A stretch of 64,000 nt of DNA from CBDCWA01 sp965223255 (GTDB lineage Bacteria; Pseudomonadota; Alphaproteobacteria; Rhizobiales; Hyphomicrobiaceae). The notes under the pieces were generated by a model. That model had not been told where the DNA came from. It ran no database searches and saw only the letters and a program-made list of their open reading frames with translations. The stretch is taken from assembly GCA_965223255.1 (NCBI GenBank), contig CBDCWA010000004.1, forward strand, positions 2,914,001 through 2,978,000, written 5' to 3'. Below, piece after piece: positions 1-7,733 of this stretch; the first letter of the stretch is position 1, and the number at the start of each line of letters is the position of its first letter. Both the position numbers and the translations under genes were made by a program.

Positions 1-47
1 CCGCAGTAACTTTTCGGTGTAAGCATTATCAATTTAGGTGCAGTCAT
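1..47 (-). CDS. partial phage gene running off the left edge
   Basis: An ATG at 47 opens a frame that stays open to the window edge; only 15 residues are visible (MTAPKLIMLTPKSYC). It starts four bases after the stop codon of the preceding small gene, so it continues the leftward phage head operon. By position it could be a head-tail connector or another structural gene, but too little is visible to assign a function. Confidence 0.45.
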   Translation of the reverse strand, partial: MTAPKLIMLTPKSYC

Positions 48-51
48 AACG

Positions 52-222
52 CTACGTTCTCAGTTGATCATCAATATCTGCATAGTCTTCTTTGACGCGC
101 CACACACGCCGATGCTTTAACCTGATAACCGTTCCACCAAGTCGGAAATCCGGATAGTAGGTATCGATTTCTTTGACCGGAAAGTGGATAACCGTCCCGT
201 CATGCAACGTTGCCATCACCAT
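52..222 (-). CDS. small phage protein, unknown function (56 aa)
   Basis: A 56-residue protein starting at the ATG at 222, which has a GAGGAA ribosome binding site about eight bases upstream; a second in-frame ATG lies at 216. The start overlaps the stop codon of the prohead protease gene, so the two are translationally coupled. The sequence is mixed charged and beta-rich (for example GGTVIRLKHRRVWRVKEDY) with no recognisable motif. Small proteins of this kind sit beside protease and connector genes in HK97-like head modules. The role is unknown. Confidence 0.55.
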   Translation of the reverse strand: MVMATLHDGTVIHFPVKEIDTYYPDFRLGGTVIRLKHRRVWRVKEDYADIDDQLRT

Positions 223-758
223 GCAAAAATTTCCTCGTTATCGAGCCAGCGCTTCCAACGATTAATGGTGGTGCGATCCTGACTCGTGCGTGGCTCAACA
301 GTGGTGTCGGGGTAGGCCGGAAACGCGTGCACGACACTTATCTCCACAAGATCAATCTGTGTGAGCACGCGCACACCGTTCTCAAAACGCTCGCCACCAT
401 TTGGGACGCGAAAGCCGAAACTCATACCGCCAAGGTCGCCACGTTCGGCCAACGCCAGCACATCGCGCGCCAGTTGTGTTTCTGGCAAGTGAATTTCGAA
501 TGCCAGTCCGTGATCATCCTCGCGCAACACAAGAGACGACGACGCGGTGCGCGCCAAAAGGCGACTCGCGTCATGATCGACCAAAGCCAATACATCGCTT
601 CCAGAACGTAGGGTGGCCGCAAACGCACCTGGTGCAATCGTCTCGGTGAGATCATCAATGCGCGTTGCGCTGCCGAACACAGCGGCGTGACCAACAAGAC
701 GACGACCGGCGGCAGTAACACCGCCGGCCAATCGTCTGTATTGAAGCGAGGTGGTCAT
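216..758 (-). CDS. HK97-family prohead protease (180 aa)
   Basis: Serine protease that cleaves the capsid scaffold (delta) domain during phage head maturation. The herpesvirus-assemblin-like triad can be placed: His62 in a DHD motif, Ser113 in GMSFGF and Glu139 in the LVEIS motif, in the order and spacing known from HK97 gp4. The length is normal for the family. Its start overlaps the end of the capsid gene by four bases (ATGA type), so both are made from one leftward transcript. Protease directly downstream of its capsid substrate, rather than upstream, is the less common order. The assignment is secure. Confidence 0.9.
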   Translation of the reverse strand: MTTSLQYRRLAGGVTAAGRRLVGHAAVFGSATRIDDLTETIAPGAFAATLRSGSDVLALVDHDASRLLARTASSSLVLREDDHGLAFEIHLPETQLARDVLALAERGDLGGMSFGFRVPNGGERFENGVRVLTQIDLVEISVVHAFPAYPDTTVEPRTSQDRTTINRWKRWLDNEEIFAW

Positions 759-2056
759 GAGATCGCACCACCAACATCTTGTGCCGCAGCAAAGCTTCCG
801 GCATGGCGGATACCCACGTCGGCTGTGATAATGCCACGGATTTTGACGTTACCCTTTGAGTAGGCGGTGCTCTCGTAAGGGTTCACCAGGATGTCAACGC
901 CAGACCAAAGGCCGATCAGAACGTCGCTCCAATCGCCAAACACAAGGGGCGCTGTCGTGGGGCTGCCGCTACTGAGGGCCAATGTCGTCGCAAAAGCAGG
1001 TGCGCCTGCCAGTTCGTTTGGTCGTGTCATGATGAACGACCCTTCGACACCGCTGGCCTGCATGGGTGTTTCTCGCAGAAGTTTTTTGACACCTGGTGTC
1101 ATGACGAAGCCACCGCTTTCAACGTCACCATTGGCACTCTCAACAATTTCTTGAAGCTCGATCACCTTCGACCAGGTCGGTGCGGCGGACATGTCAACGT
1201 CACCAATGCCGGACGTCGCCAATACGCCTGTGGGTTCGTTTGCTTCCCCGCCCCAGATGGCAACACTGTCAATCTGTTCGGCCAGTGTGCGCGCGAAGTC
1301 TGAGCGAACCAGTTGCTCAATCTCTGGTGATGACTGACGCAACACATTGAGGCTCAGTTCTGTGATCATCCCGACATGCTTCGGATTGAGAGACACATCA
1401 TCGAATACGTGGTCGGACTCTGGAAACGCCGTATTCTCGGCGCGCCATCCGCCCGGGACGCTGGTTGCTAGGCGCGGAATATCGACATTCCCAATGAGGC
1501 CTGACAGTGTACGCGCGCCAGCACGACCGACCACCATTTTAGGCCGTAGGATGTCGATGAACTGATTACCCAAATGGTCGGTACTAATCAGGTCAGCTGC
1601 GTCGCCTGTACTGGTCAATACGCGGCGTTCCAACTCGTTCCGACGAACGCGGCGTGACAGTGCTGACAGAGGCACCATAATGCCCTTTGGTACCTTGCCC
1701 TCACGACGTGCCAGTTCCTGGCTGACCTCTTGTTCATAGCCGTCATCGACGTCCAAACCCGACGCGCCGGCGATCGCCCGCACAAGGGAGTAGCGCGAGC
1801 GGACTTCCGTATCCAGTTCATCACCTGGCTCGATACCGTCGTGCTGGCGTCGACCACTTCGACGCTCGGCTTCCTCGAAGCCCTCCAGGAGACCGATGTT
1901 ATTGCGCAGTTGTTCTGCCATCGGCTTGATTTCCTCAAGCCGTGCCTGCTGTTCGGTTGATAGCTCACCATCAGAGCCGGTTGGCGCTGAAATGATGCTG
2001 CGGGCTTCATCGTGAAGCGCCGTCACACGCTGCCGCAGAGTAGCAAGATTGCTCAT
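755..2056 (-). CDS. HK97-fold major capsid protein (433 aa)
   Basis: Forms the icosahedral head shell. Residues 1 to about 100 are a charged, helical, coiled-coil-like delta (scaffold) domain, expected to be removed by the adjacent protease; the rest has the hallmarks of the HK97 fold, including the segment near TSVPGGWRAENTAFPESD and the C-terminal strand near GIITADVGIRHAGSFAA. The length fits uncleaved HK97-type capsid proteins (about 385 to 430). It overlaps the upstream unknown gene by four bases and the protease gene by four bases, which marks a tight operon. Confidence 0.92.
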   Translation of the reverse strand: MSNLATLRQRVTALHDEARSIISAPTGSDGELSTEQQARLEEIKPMAEQLRNNIGLLEGFEEAERRSGRRQHDGIEPGDELDTEVRSRYSLVRAIAGASGLDVDDGYEQEVSQELARREGKVPKGIMVPLSALSRRVRRNELERRVLTSTGDAADLISTDHLGNQFIDILRPKMVVGRAGARTLSGLIGNVDIPRLATSVPGGWRAENTAFPESDHVFDDVSLNPKHVGMITELSLNVLRQSSPEIEQLVRSDFARTLAEQIDSVAIWGGEANEPTGVLATSGIGDVDMSAAPTWSKVIELQEIVESANGDVESGGFVMTPGVKKLLRETPMQASGVEGSFIMTRPNELAGAPAFATTLALSSGSPTTAPLVFGDWSDVLIGLWSGVDILVNPYESTAYSKGNVKIRGIITADVGIRHAGSFAAAQDVGGAIS

Positions 2057-2709
2057 AATTCTACCTCATATTTTTCAAGATAAGTGTTAATCCAACGATC
2101 AATTGGAAGTACGCAATGTGCACATTTGAATTCTTTGGATTTGGCTTCTACGGGGGGTTCGGACTCGAAAACATATGTGCGACTACCAGGTGGGTCGTCG
2201 CTTGGAATATAATAACCATATAGCACCGGAAATGATTCTAGGCGTTTGGGTTTTTTGGGAGAATAAAGGTCGAGAATGCGATTGATTATGTGGTCGTCTA
2301 AATCGACCGGCTCAATACCTTTGAATGCACTTGTAGGCACGCCGTTATAGCGGCATGCATGCATGAAAGCCATAAAACGAATACAATCAAGCCCGGTGTA
2401 TTTTAAATGGTTTCTGGAATTCCGCAGAAACTTCATTCGGCGCTCATAGTCGGCCTTATCATTACCAGACAGCATGAAGTCGCCGAGTTGATATTCGAAA
2501 TTAATTAGAGATCTTGCCAGAATATCGGTTGTCAGCCTGACGCCGGGATCCGGAACCACCAAGGTGCGCAAGTCTTCACGCGCCCTCGCTGGCGCACAGA
2601 AGGTCAGCAGAAACCGCTCTGTTTCACTAAGCTCGTGTGACGGTTTATTTGCCGCCTTAACAATGGCTTGGGGCGCCCGGTCCACATCGATTTTCATGCC
2701 TTGCTCCAA
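2053..2709 (-). CDS. unknown phage protein, first gene of the leftward head operon (218 aa)
   Basis: I do not recognise this family. It has an Arg/Lys-rich helical middle (residues about 70 to 110) and a late CxxC (KCAHC, near residue 195) that could bind zinc. It overlaps the capsid gene by four bases and is the first gene after the divergent control region that faces alpA. Satellite phages often place a regulator, packaging-redirecting factor or small terminase here, but nothing in the sequence proves any of these. An alternative start is Met5 at 2697. Confidence 0.7.
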   Translation of the reverse strand: MEQGMKIDVDRAPQAIVKAANKPSHELSETERFLLTFCAPARAREDLRTLVVPDPGVRLTTDILARSLINFEYQLGDFMLSGNDKADYERRMKFLRNSRNHLKYTGLDCIRFMAFMHACRYNGVPTSAFKGIEPVDLDDHIINRILDLYSPKKPKRLESFPVLYGYYIPSDDPPGSRTYVFESEPPVEAKSKEFKCAHCVLPIDRWINTYLEKYEVEL

Positions 2710-2752
2710 TACAACTCTGATTCTGGAACAAAGGTAGCACGAAGGTTAATGA

Positions 2753-2781
2753 TTGACAAGTACAAACATTTGTACTATGTA
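2753..2781 (+). promoter_or_regulatory. sigma70-type promoter for alpA with operator in the spacer
   Basis: TTGACA at 2753-2758 and TATGTA at 2776-2781 are separated by 17 bases. An 18-bp perfect palindrome (arms AGTACAAA and TTTGTACT around CA, 2759-2776) fills the spacer and touches the -10 element, so a dimeric repressor bound there would block RNA polymerase. It lies between the divergent head operon and alpA and is the obvious control point of the element. Confidence 0.6.
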
Positions 2782-2851
2782 ATGTGGGTATTAGAAAGCC
2801 TACAGGGCGGACCCCTCCGGTTCGTATCGAACGAAAACGGATTGTAAAAAA

Positions 2852-3046
2852 ATGGAACAATTTTTGCCCATAGCCGATGTCTCGCGCATTACTTCCGTAT
2901 CGCGAACGGTAATTTATGAGCTTATTAAGCGAGGGGAGTTTCCCAAACCTATTCGACTTACGCAAAGACGGGTTGCATGGCGGGAGGTCGATATAATCGA
3001 ATGGCAAGAACAAAAAATCAACCCCGCGAATGAATCGCGGGGTTGA
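2852..3046 (+). CDS. alpA: AlpA-family excisionase/regulator (64 aa)
   Basis: Small DNA-binding protein of the AlpA/MerR-like winged-helix family. Residues about 6 to 30 form the helix-turn-helix (IADVSRITSVSRTVIYELIKRG) and are followed by the family's FPKPIRL wing and a Trp-containing C-terminal helix. Such proteins activate integrase or excision in P4-like satellites and often control the early operon. It is read from the palindrome-containing promoter at 2753-2781 and precedes the primase gene by 48 bases. No strong ribosome binding site is visible. Confidence 0.88.
   Translation: MEQFLPIADVSRITSVSRTVIYELIKRGEFPKPIRLTQRRVAWREVDIIEWQEQKINPANESRG
3019..3045 (-). terminator. strong hairpin, intrinsic terminator for minus-strand transcription
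   Basis: Arms CAACCCCGCGA (3019-3029) and TCGCGGGGTTG (3035-3045) pair perfectly over 11 bp with a 5-base loop. Read on the minus strand the stem is followed by ATTTTTTG, the U-tract of an intrinsic terminator; on the plus strand no U-tract follows. The hairpin overlaps the last codons of alpA. It would stop leftward transcripts coming through the primase gene before they reach alpA and its promoter. Confidence 0.6.
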
Positions 3047-3094
3047 GAACGAATTGAAAGAATTCACATCAACTAAATAGCACCGATCAAACAA

Positions 3095-5575
3095 ATGATT
3101 ATCACAGACACATCACAATTGCAAGAACCTTTGCCTCGAAATTTAACTTCGGTAGGGCCTTTTGAAACGCATGCATTGCTGCTTTTTGATAATGGTCTTG
3201 ACCCGATACCGACAAACGGCAAGGCCGCCTTCCAAAAAGATTGGACGCAATTCGAATACATCCGTGACACCAGTCAGTTTACTAAGGACCAATTACCTGA
3301 GCTGTGGCGCGACGATACCATCGTCAGTCGCGAGGTCATCAAGGATTGGGTAAAGGAACACGCCGGCTGTAACATTGGCGTGCGTTGCGGAAAGATCGTT
3401 GCAGTCGATGTCGACATGGATGGTGCGAACCTGTTTGGTATTATTACCGCGCAGCTACCGCGAACGCCCGTTGCGAAGCGTGGTCAGAAAGGCTTTACGC
3501 TTTTCTATCGCAACGATGGAACTGTGAAAAACGGGAAGTGGATGCCTCCCGAGAAAGATAAACCTTCCGGGAAAGATAAACCCGAGAAAGGCGCGAAACC
3601 CGTCATTGAGATACTTAGTTACGGCAATCAGACGGTCGTACCACCATCAATCCACCCCGACACAGGTCAGCCTTACCAGTACGGACACAGGCACGGTTTG
3701 ACGCCTTGGGGGGACCGATCCCGAAGCCTCGAAGACATCCATGTTGATGACCTGCCGTTTGTATCGCAGAGCCAGTTGGATGAATTAGAACGCGTGCTGG
3801 CCGACTGTGGATACATCAGGCCGCCATCACAGCCCACAGCGCCCATAGAACCTCGCAAGCCTGGTGAACAGCAGGTCAAGGACGAGGATCGTTCATACTG
3901 GGCCAACGTCGCCGCGAAAACCCTTACTAGAGGGGCTGCCGAACTCGCTCGGATGGGTCCAGGTGATGGACGGTACTCTCATAAATTGAATGCCATCGCA
4001 TACGACTTGGGGCGCTTCGTTCCCGATGGATTGATCGATGTCGAAACGGTTCGCAGCAATCTGATGGGCGCGATGGAAACCAACGGCTGGATTGGTTCGA
4101 AAGGTACTGCAAAGAAAGCCATGAAACAGATCGATAAGGCCCTACGTGACGGGGCAGCAAAGCTTTCCATAGGCGAGCGCTCAAACCCGTTTAAGGGCGT
4201 GCCGTTGTCGCCTGGTCCACCTATGCCAGATGGGACTGAGATTGAAGATAACCCTAAGCAGGCGCTTCATGACATCACGTCAACGCAGGACATGCTTGAT
4301 CGTCTTGTTTACATCGTGGAACGCGATTTCGTGGCTGATCTCAAGAGCAAGCTGTTTTGGTCTGCTGCTGCGGTTAAGAAGGCCCTTGCCCATTTGAAGT
4401 ATCAGGAGGACGGTAAGCGACCTATCCCGCTTTTCAATCTATGGATGGAGCATCCACGCAAGACGACCGTCGATACGATCACATGGGACCCAAACGCAAA
4501 GCCCATCTGCGTACCGCGTCACGCCGACAACAAGACCGCGTTCAACCTATGGAGCGGGTTGCCCGCGTTTATAGAAACGACAGACGGCGTTGAGCTGTTT
4601 CTCGATCACGTCGCCTTTCTGGTGTCGAATGAGACCGAGCGCAACACGTTTTTGGATTGGCTTGCACATATCGTTCAAAAGCCGGGTGAACTTTCAACCT
4701 ATGGCTATCTGATGTTCACACCCGTGCAAGGTGTTGGGCGCAACACGCTCATGGACATCCTTGACAAAGTGCTGGGCCGATATTCAGGCAAAGCTGACCT
4801 GGAGAGGTTGATTGAGGGTAATTTCAATTCGGAGATGTCTCAGCGACTATTGGCATACATTGATGAGGTGCATGAGGGACCGGGACTCAAGAAATACAAA
4901 ATTGAAAATTCTCTCAAGCAGATGATCACTGAAACCGAACGTCAGATTAAGCAGAAGTACGGCGGCGAATGGTTTGAGGTGAACTGCTGCCGGTGGATCT
5001 TTTTAACGAACTATGAGACTGCATTTCACATTGATCAGCACGACCGTCGCCTTGTTGTTATTGAGAACCCGAAAGAAAAACGCACCCCCGAAAACTATGC
5101 GCGCCTTCGTAGGGTGATGCGTTCGCAAGGGTTTATTGATGCCGTGCGCACGTATCTTGAGCGTCGAGACATCAGCAAGTTCGATCCGTTCACGACACCG
5201 CCCATGAATGAGGCAAAGAGCCGTATGATTGATAGTGGCCGCACCCAGCTCGACGACCTCATGCTGCAATTCAAAGACGACTACAAGGGCGACTACTGTT
5301 TGAACTCTCAGCTAATGGGTTATGTCAAGCGACACTATGGCAACGAGACATTGCCAACGGCTGTCGCAGTCGGTCATGCTGCTACTCGTGCCGGGATCAT
5401 TTACAGCAGACCGGCGAAGATAGGTAGTCGCAAAGAACGAGTGCGCATAGTTGACAACCGCATCGACGCGGCAACACTCGCGACACTTCCGGGTCCAACG
5501 ATCGAGGCGCATGTGAAGGCATCGTACGCCGAACTGTGGTATCCACCGCCGCCGCCAGTGCCACCAAAGCAATAA
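3095..5575 (+). CDS. satellite/phage primase-polymerase with D5-like helicase domain (826 aa)
   Basis: Replication protein of the element. The N-terminal Prim-Pol domain (about 25-215) shows the catalytic VDVDMD motif near residue 109 and the PSIHPDTG motif near residue 187. The C-terminal part (about 440-740) is a DUF5906/D5-like superfamily 3 helicase: nucleotide loop GVGRNT near residue 545, acidic Walker B-like YIDEVHEG near 588, and LTNYETAF then DRRLVVIEN. The P-loop lysine is replaced by arginine. A Lys/Pro-rich linker (about 152-170) repeats KDKP. It is the only replication gene visible, and the inverted repeats just downstream may be its origin. Confidence 0.85.
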   Translation: MIITDTSQLQEPLPRNLTSVGPFETHALLLFDNGLDPIPTNGKAAFQKDWTQFEYIRDTSQFTKDQLPELWRDDTIVSREVIKDWVKEHAGCNIGVRCGKIVAVDVDMDGANLFGIITAQLPRTPVAKRGQKGFTLFYRNDGTVKNGKWMPPEKDKPSGKDKPEKGAKPVIEILSYGNQTVVPPSIHPDTGQPYQYGHRHGLTPWGDRSRSLEDIHVDDLPFVSQSQLDELERVLADCGYIRPPSQPTAPIEPRKPGEQQVKDEDRSYWANVAAKTLTRGAAELARMGPGDGRYSHKLNAIAYDLGRFVPDGLIDVETVRSNLMGAMETNGWIGSKGTAKKAMKQIDKALRDGAAKLSIGERSNPFKGVPLSPGPPMPDGTEIEDNPKQALHDITSTQDMLDRLVYIVERDFVADLKSKLFWSAAAVKKALAHLKYQEDGKRPIPLFNLWMEHPRKTTVDTITWDPNAKPICVPRHADNKTAFNLWSGLPAFIETTDGVELFLDHVAFLVSNETERNTFLDWLAHIVQKPGELSTYGYLMFTPVQGVGRNTLMDILDKVLGRYSGKADLERLIEGNFNSEMSQRLLAYIDEVHEGPGLKKYKIENSLKQMITETERQIKQKYGGEWFEVNCCRWIFLTNYETAFHIDQHDRRLVVIENPKEKRTPENYARLRRVMRSQGFIDAVRTYLERRDISKFDPFTTPPMNEAKSRMIDSGRTQLDDLMLQFKDDYKGDYCLNSQLMGYVKRHYGNETLPTAVAVGHAATRAGIIYSRPAKIGSRKERVRIVDNRIDAATLATLPGPTIEAHVKASYAELWYPPPPPVPPKQ

Positions 5576-5579
5576 TAAT

Positions 5580-5826
5580 GCTAGCCTGCTTGGGTGTGGT
5601 GACGTTAGGTTCCGGCAATTCCAGAAACTATTATAAATGCGCTAATTAAGCTGACCTGTGGGTTGTGCGCTAATTTAAAGTGAGGTTCCGGTTCCACTAG
5701 GTTCCGGCAATTCCCAAGGAGTCAAAATAGTTTATTAGTTGTATGTAGATAATAGGGTGTGTTTTTATACTTATAGGAATCCGGGGAACCTAGTGGAACC
5801 GGAACCTCCCCACCAAGCAGGCCAGC
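5580..5826. repeat. nested inverted repeats with GGTTCC iterons, candidate origin
   Basis: A perfect 24-bp inverted repeat has arms at 5682-5705 and 5785-5808, each containing three GGTTCC units. An outer imperfect pair lies at 5580-5596 and 5811-5826 (GCCTGCTTGG and its complement). A 15-bp direct repeat GGTTCCGGCAATTCC occurs at 5608-5622 and 5700-5714. The interior is AT-rich. The region lies between primase and integrase, where P4-like elements carry iteron origins. The region to 6045 has no gene. Origin function is inferred. Confidence 0.55.
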
Positions 5827-6045
5827 AATCCCAAATTGCCATATATTACAACGAGTTACGGCCAAAATAATAATATTGCGGCGGTGCTGATACATCCTTT
5901 AAGTTCTAAAAAATAGCGCGGCGGCCTTAAATTACGAGAAAATCTCTCAGAGCTGCGCGCCTCGGGACCGGCGGGGGGACCCTAATTTTCGCACCGGAAT
6001 TTGAAAACTAGGGGTTTCTCCTAAATTAATACCAACCCAAACAGG

Positions 6046-7164
6046 TCAGCAATTTAGGAATTTAGCCCAATCGGTCATTAATTGCCGTCGCTTTTCTAGC
6101 GCATCGCCTCGCAGATAATGCGCCTCGATCCCCTTCACGGTATGCGCCAACGCGGCCTCGATGATCTCACGCGGATGCATCGTCGCTTCGTGCGCCCACG
6201 TCTTGAACGTTGCCCGAAAGCCGTGGACGGTATAGCCGGGCCTCATGCCGCGCAGCAGTTCGAGCATCGCCATGTTGCTCAATCGGAAGATCCGTTTTTC
6301 ACCCTTAATGCGTGGCAACACGGCGAGGGCCCGCGGGACCAACGGCACACGATGTTCGCGGCTGGCCTTCATGCGTTCGGCTGGAACGGTCCATATGGCT
6401 TGCTCGACCTCTATCTCAGCATAGGTCATGCCCAACGTTTCACCCGTTCGCGCGGCTGTCAGAATTGTGAATTCGAGCGCCCATGCGGAAAGCCCTTCAC
6501 GCGCGCGCAGCTCACGCATGAATTCCGGCATATCGCGCCATGAGATTGCCGCGTGGTTGCGCACCGGCTGGATTTTCGAAGCTTGCGGCAACAGATGGCT
6601 AAGGTGGCCGCGCCAGCGTGCCGGATTTTCACCACTGCGCAATCCGCGCGACTTGGCGAAGTCCAAAACACGCTCGATGCGCCCGCGCACACGTTTGGCC
6701 GTCTCTGGTTTGTCGTGCCATATCGCCCGCAAACAGGTCAGCACATGCTCGGTCTTAACGTGATCCACGGGACGATCGCCAAAGACCGGATAGACGTAGG
6801 TTTCAAGCGTTGTTCGCCACTGCCGGCGATGCACCGGGTTCTTCCAGCTTCCCTCGTGTGCGTCGATGAATTCCTCTGCCGCGTTCTGGAAGCTCATACG
6901 CGCCCGTGAGGCGGCACGCGTTTCTAAGGGGTCTACCCCTTCGTGCAGTTGCTTTCGGGCGCTGTGGGCCAGTTCTCGCGCTTCAGCAAGGCTAACCAGG
7001 CTGGTTGATCCCAGACCCATCTGCCGATCGCGACCGTTGATGCGATACCGAAGCGCCCATGATTTGGTTCCGGATCTTTTGACTTGCAGATAGAGGTTGT
7101 TCCCGTCACCGTATAAACCTGCCTTACGCAGGGCTTGCACCTTCCGGTGTGTCAGTTTCGTCAT
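6046..7164 (-). CDS. int: P4-type tyrosine integrase (372 aa)
   Basis: Site-specific recombinase with an N-terminal DUF4102 arm-binding domain (LTHRKVQALRKAGLYGD, then NNLYLQVKRSGTKSWALRYR), a SAM-like core-binding domain and a catalytic domain with Arg in TAARTGE, the HGFR box (YTVHGFRATFKTWAHE) and a Tyr in AHYLRG. The start chosen is the ATG at 7164, which gives the usual family beginning MTKLT; the frame is open upstream to a TTG at 7224, but that stretch contains a tRNA-T-arm-like sequence and is probably attachment DNA. It lies at the right end of the element. Confidence 0.88.
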   Translation of the reverse strand: MTKLTHRKVQALRKAGLYGDGNNLYLQVKRSGTKSWALRYRINGRDRQMGLGSTSLVSLAEARELAHSARKQLHEGVDPLETRAASRARMSFQNAAEEFIDAHEGSWKNPVHRRQWRTTLETYVYPVFGDRPVDHVKTEHVLTCLRAIWHDKPETAKRVRGRIERVLDFAKSRGLRSGENPARWRGHLSHLLPQASKIQPVRNHAAISWRDMPEFMRELRAREGLSAWALEFTILTAARTGETLGMTYAEIEVEQAIWTVPAERMKASREHRVPLVPRALAVLPRIKGEKRIFRLSNMAMLELLRGMRPGYTVHGFRATFKTWAHEATMHPREIIEAALAHTVKGIEAHYLRGDALEKRRQLMTDWAKFLNC

Positions 7165-7208
7165 GTCGTCGTCGTCTAACCCGTTGAAAACAATAAGCAC
7201 GTGTTTAC

Positions 7209-7223
7209 GGGATTCGAACTCCA
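7209..7223. other. candidate attachment-site core (T-arm-like sequence)
   Basis: GGATTCGAACTCC resembles a tRNA T-arm on the minus strand and lies just upstream of the integrase ATG, where P4-type integrases keep their att core. No flanking tRNA body can be folded, and the partner copy would be outside the window, so this is tentative. Confidence 0.25.
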
Positions 7224-7260
7224 AAGACTACAACCTGACCCACAATTGAGCACGGGCTTG

Positions 7261-7353
7261 GGGCGGACAACCCCGGACGATCCCGGACAATCCCGGACAG
7301 ACGAAGCGTTTGTAATACATCAATAAAACGAACAATCCCGGACAATAACGGAC
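7261..7353. repeat. tandem 10-bp repeats, likely integrase arm sites
   Basis: Four consecutive decamers with a CGGACA core (7261-7300: GGGCGGACAA, CCCCGGACGA, TCCCGGACAA, TCCCGGACAG) are followed by another exact TCCCGGACAA at 7336-7345 and a degenerate one to 7353. Helically phased direct repeats upstream of a tyrosine integrase are typical arm-type binding sites. The remaining stretch to 7733 shows only an 8-bp hairpin (7363-7370 with 7388-7395) and no gene. Confidence 0.5.
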
Positions 7354-7395
7354 GTGTGCGGATTCTGGCGATTATGGACCCCCTCTCCGCCAGAA

Positions 7396-7733
7396 GCCGA
7401 AAGGGTCGTGAGATTTTCCAGCAGTTGTTTTCAGCCGATGTCAGGCCGTGACGAGCCTAATTACTTCTCTTGTTGAGCAGCGCTTCTGCCCTGGCATGCA
7501 CGCCAATACCATCTGTTGTAACTTGCCCGCATTGCCGATTTGTGCACCCGCATCACAACGGCAAAAACCGCAACCAATGGCACCATGGTGCGGCCCGGTG
7601 CTTATGTCGACGCGACGGTCAAGGAGTCATGAAACCAGCGATGCGACAGAAGCAATCCGCGCCGAGCACCTTGCGCGGCACGGATTGGGTCGGATCGCAC
7701 GATCATAGCTTGAACAAATCTGATGGGCAGGGC
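7396..7733. other. non-coding stretch at the element boundary
   Basis: About 340 bases without a supportable gene. Short open frames on both strands have no ribosome binding site and no recognisable protein. This is probably the junction between the integrated element and the host chromosome. Confidence 0.4.

Noticed and set aside
7363..7395. CCCCTCTCCGCCA as the 3' end of a real tRNA-Ser gene
   Set aside because: No T-arm, anticodon arm or D-arm can be folded upstream, and the last bases pair in a simple 8-bp hairpin. It is kept only as an att candidate.
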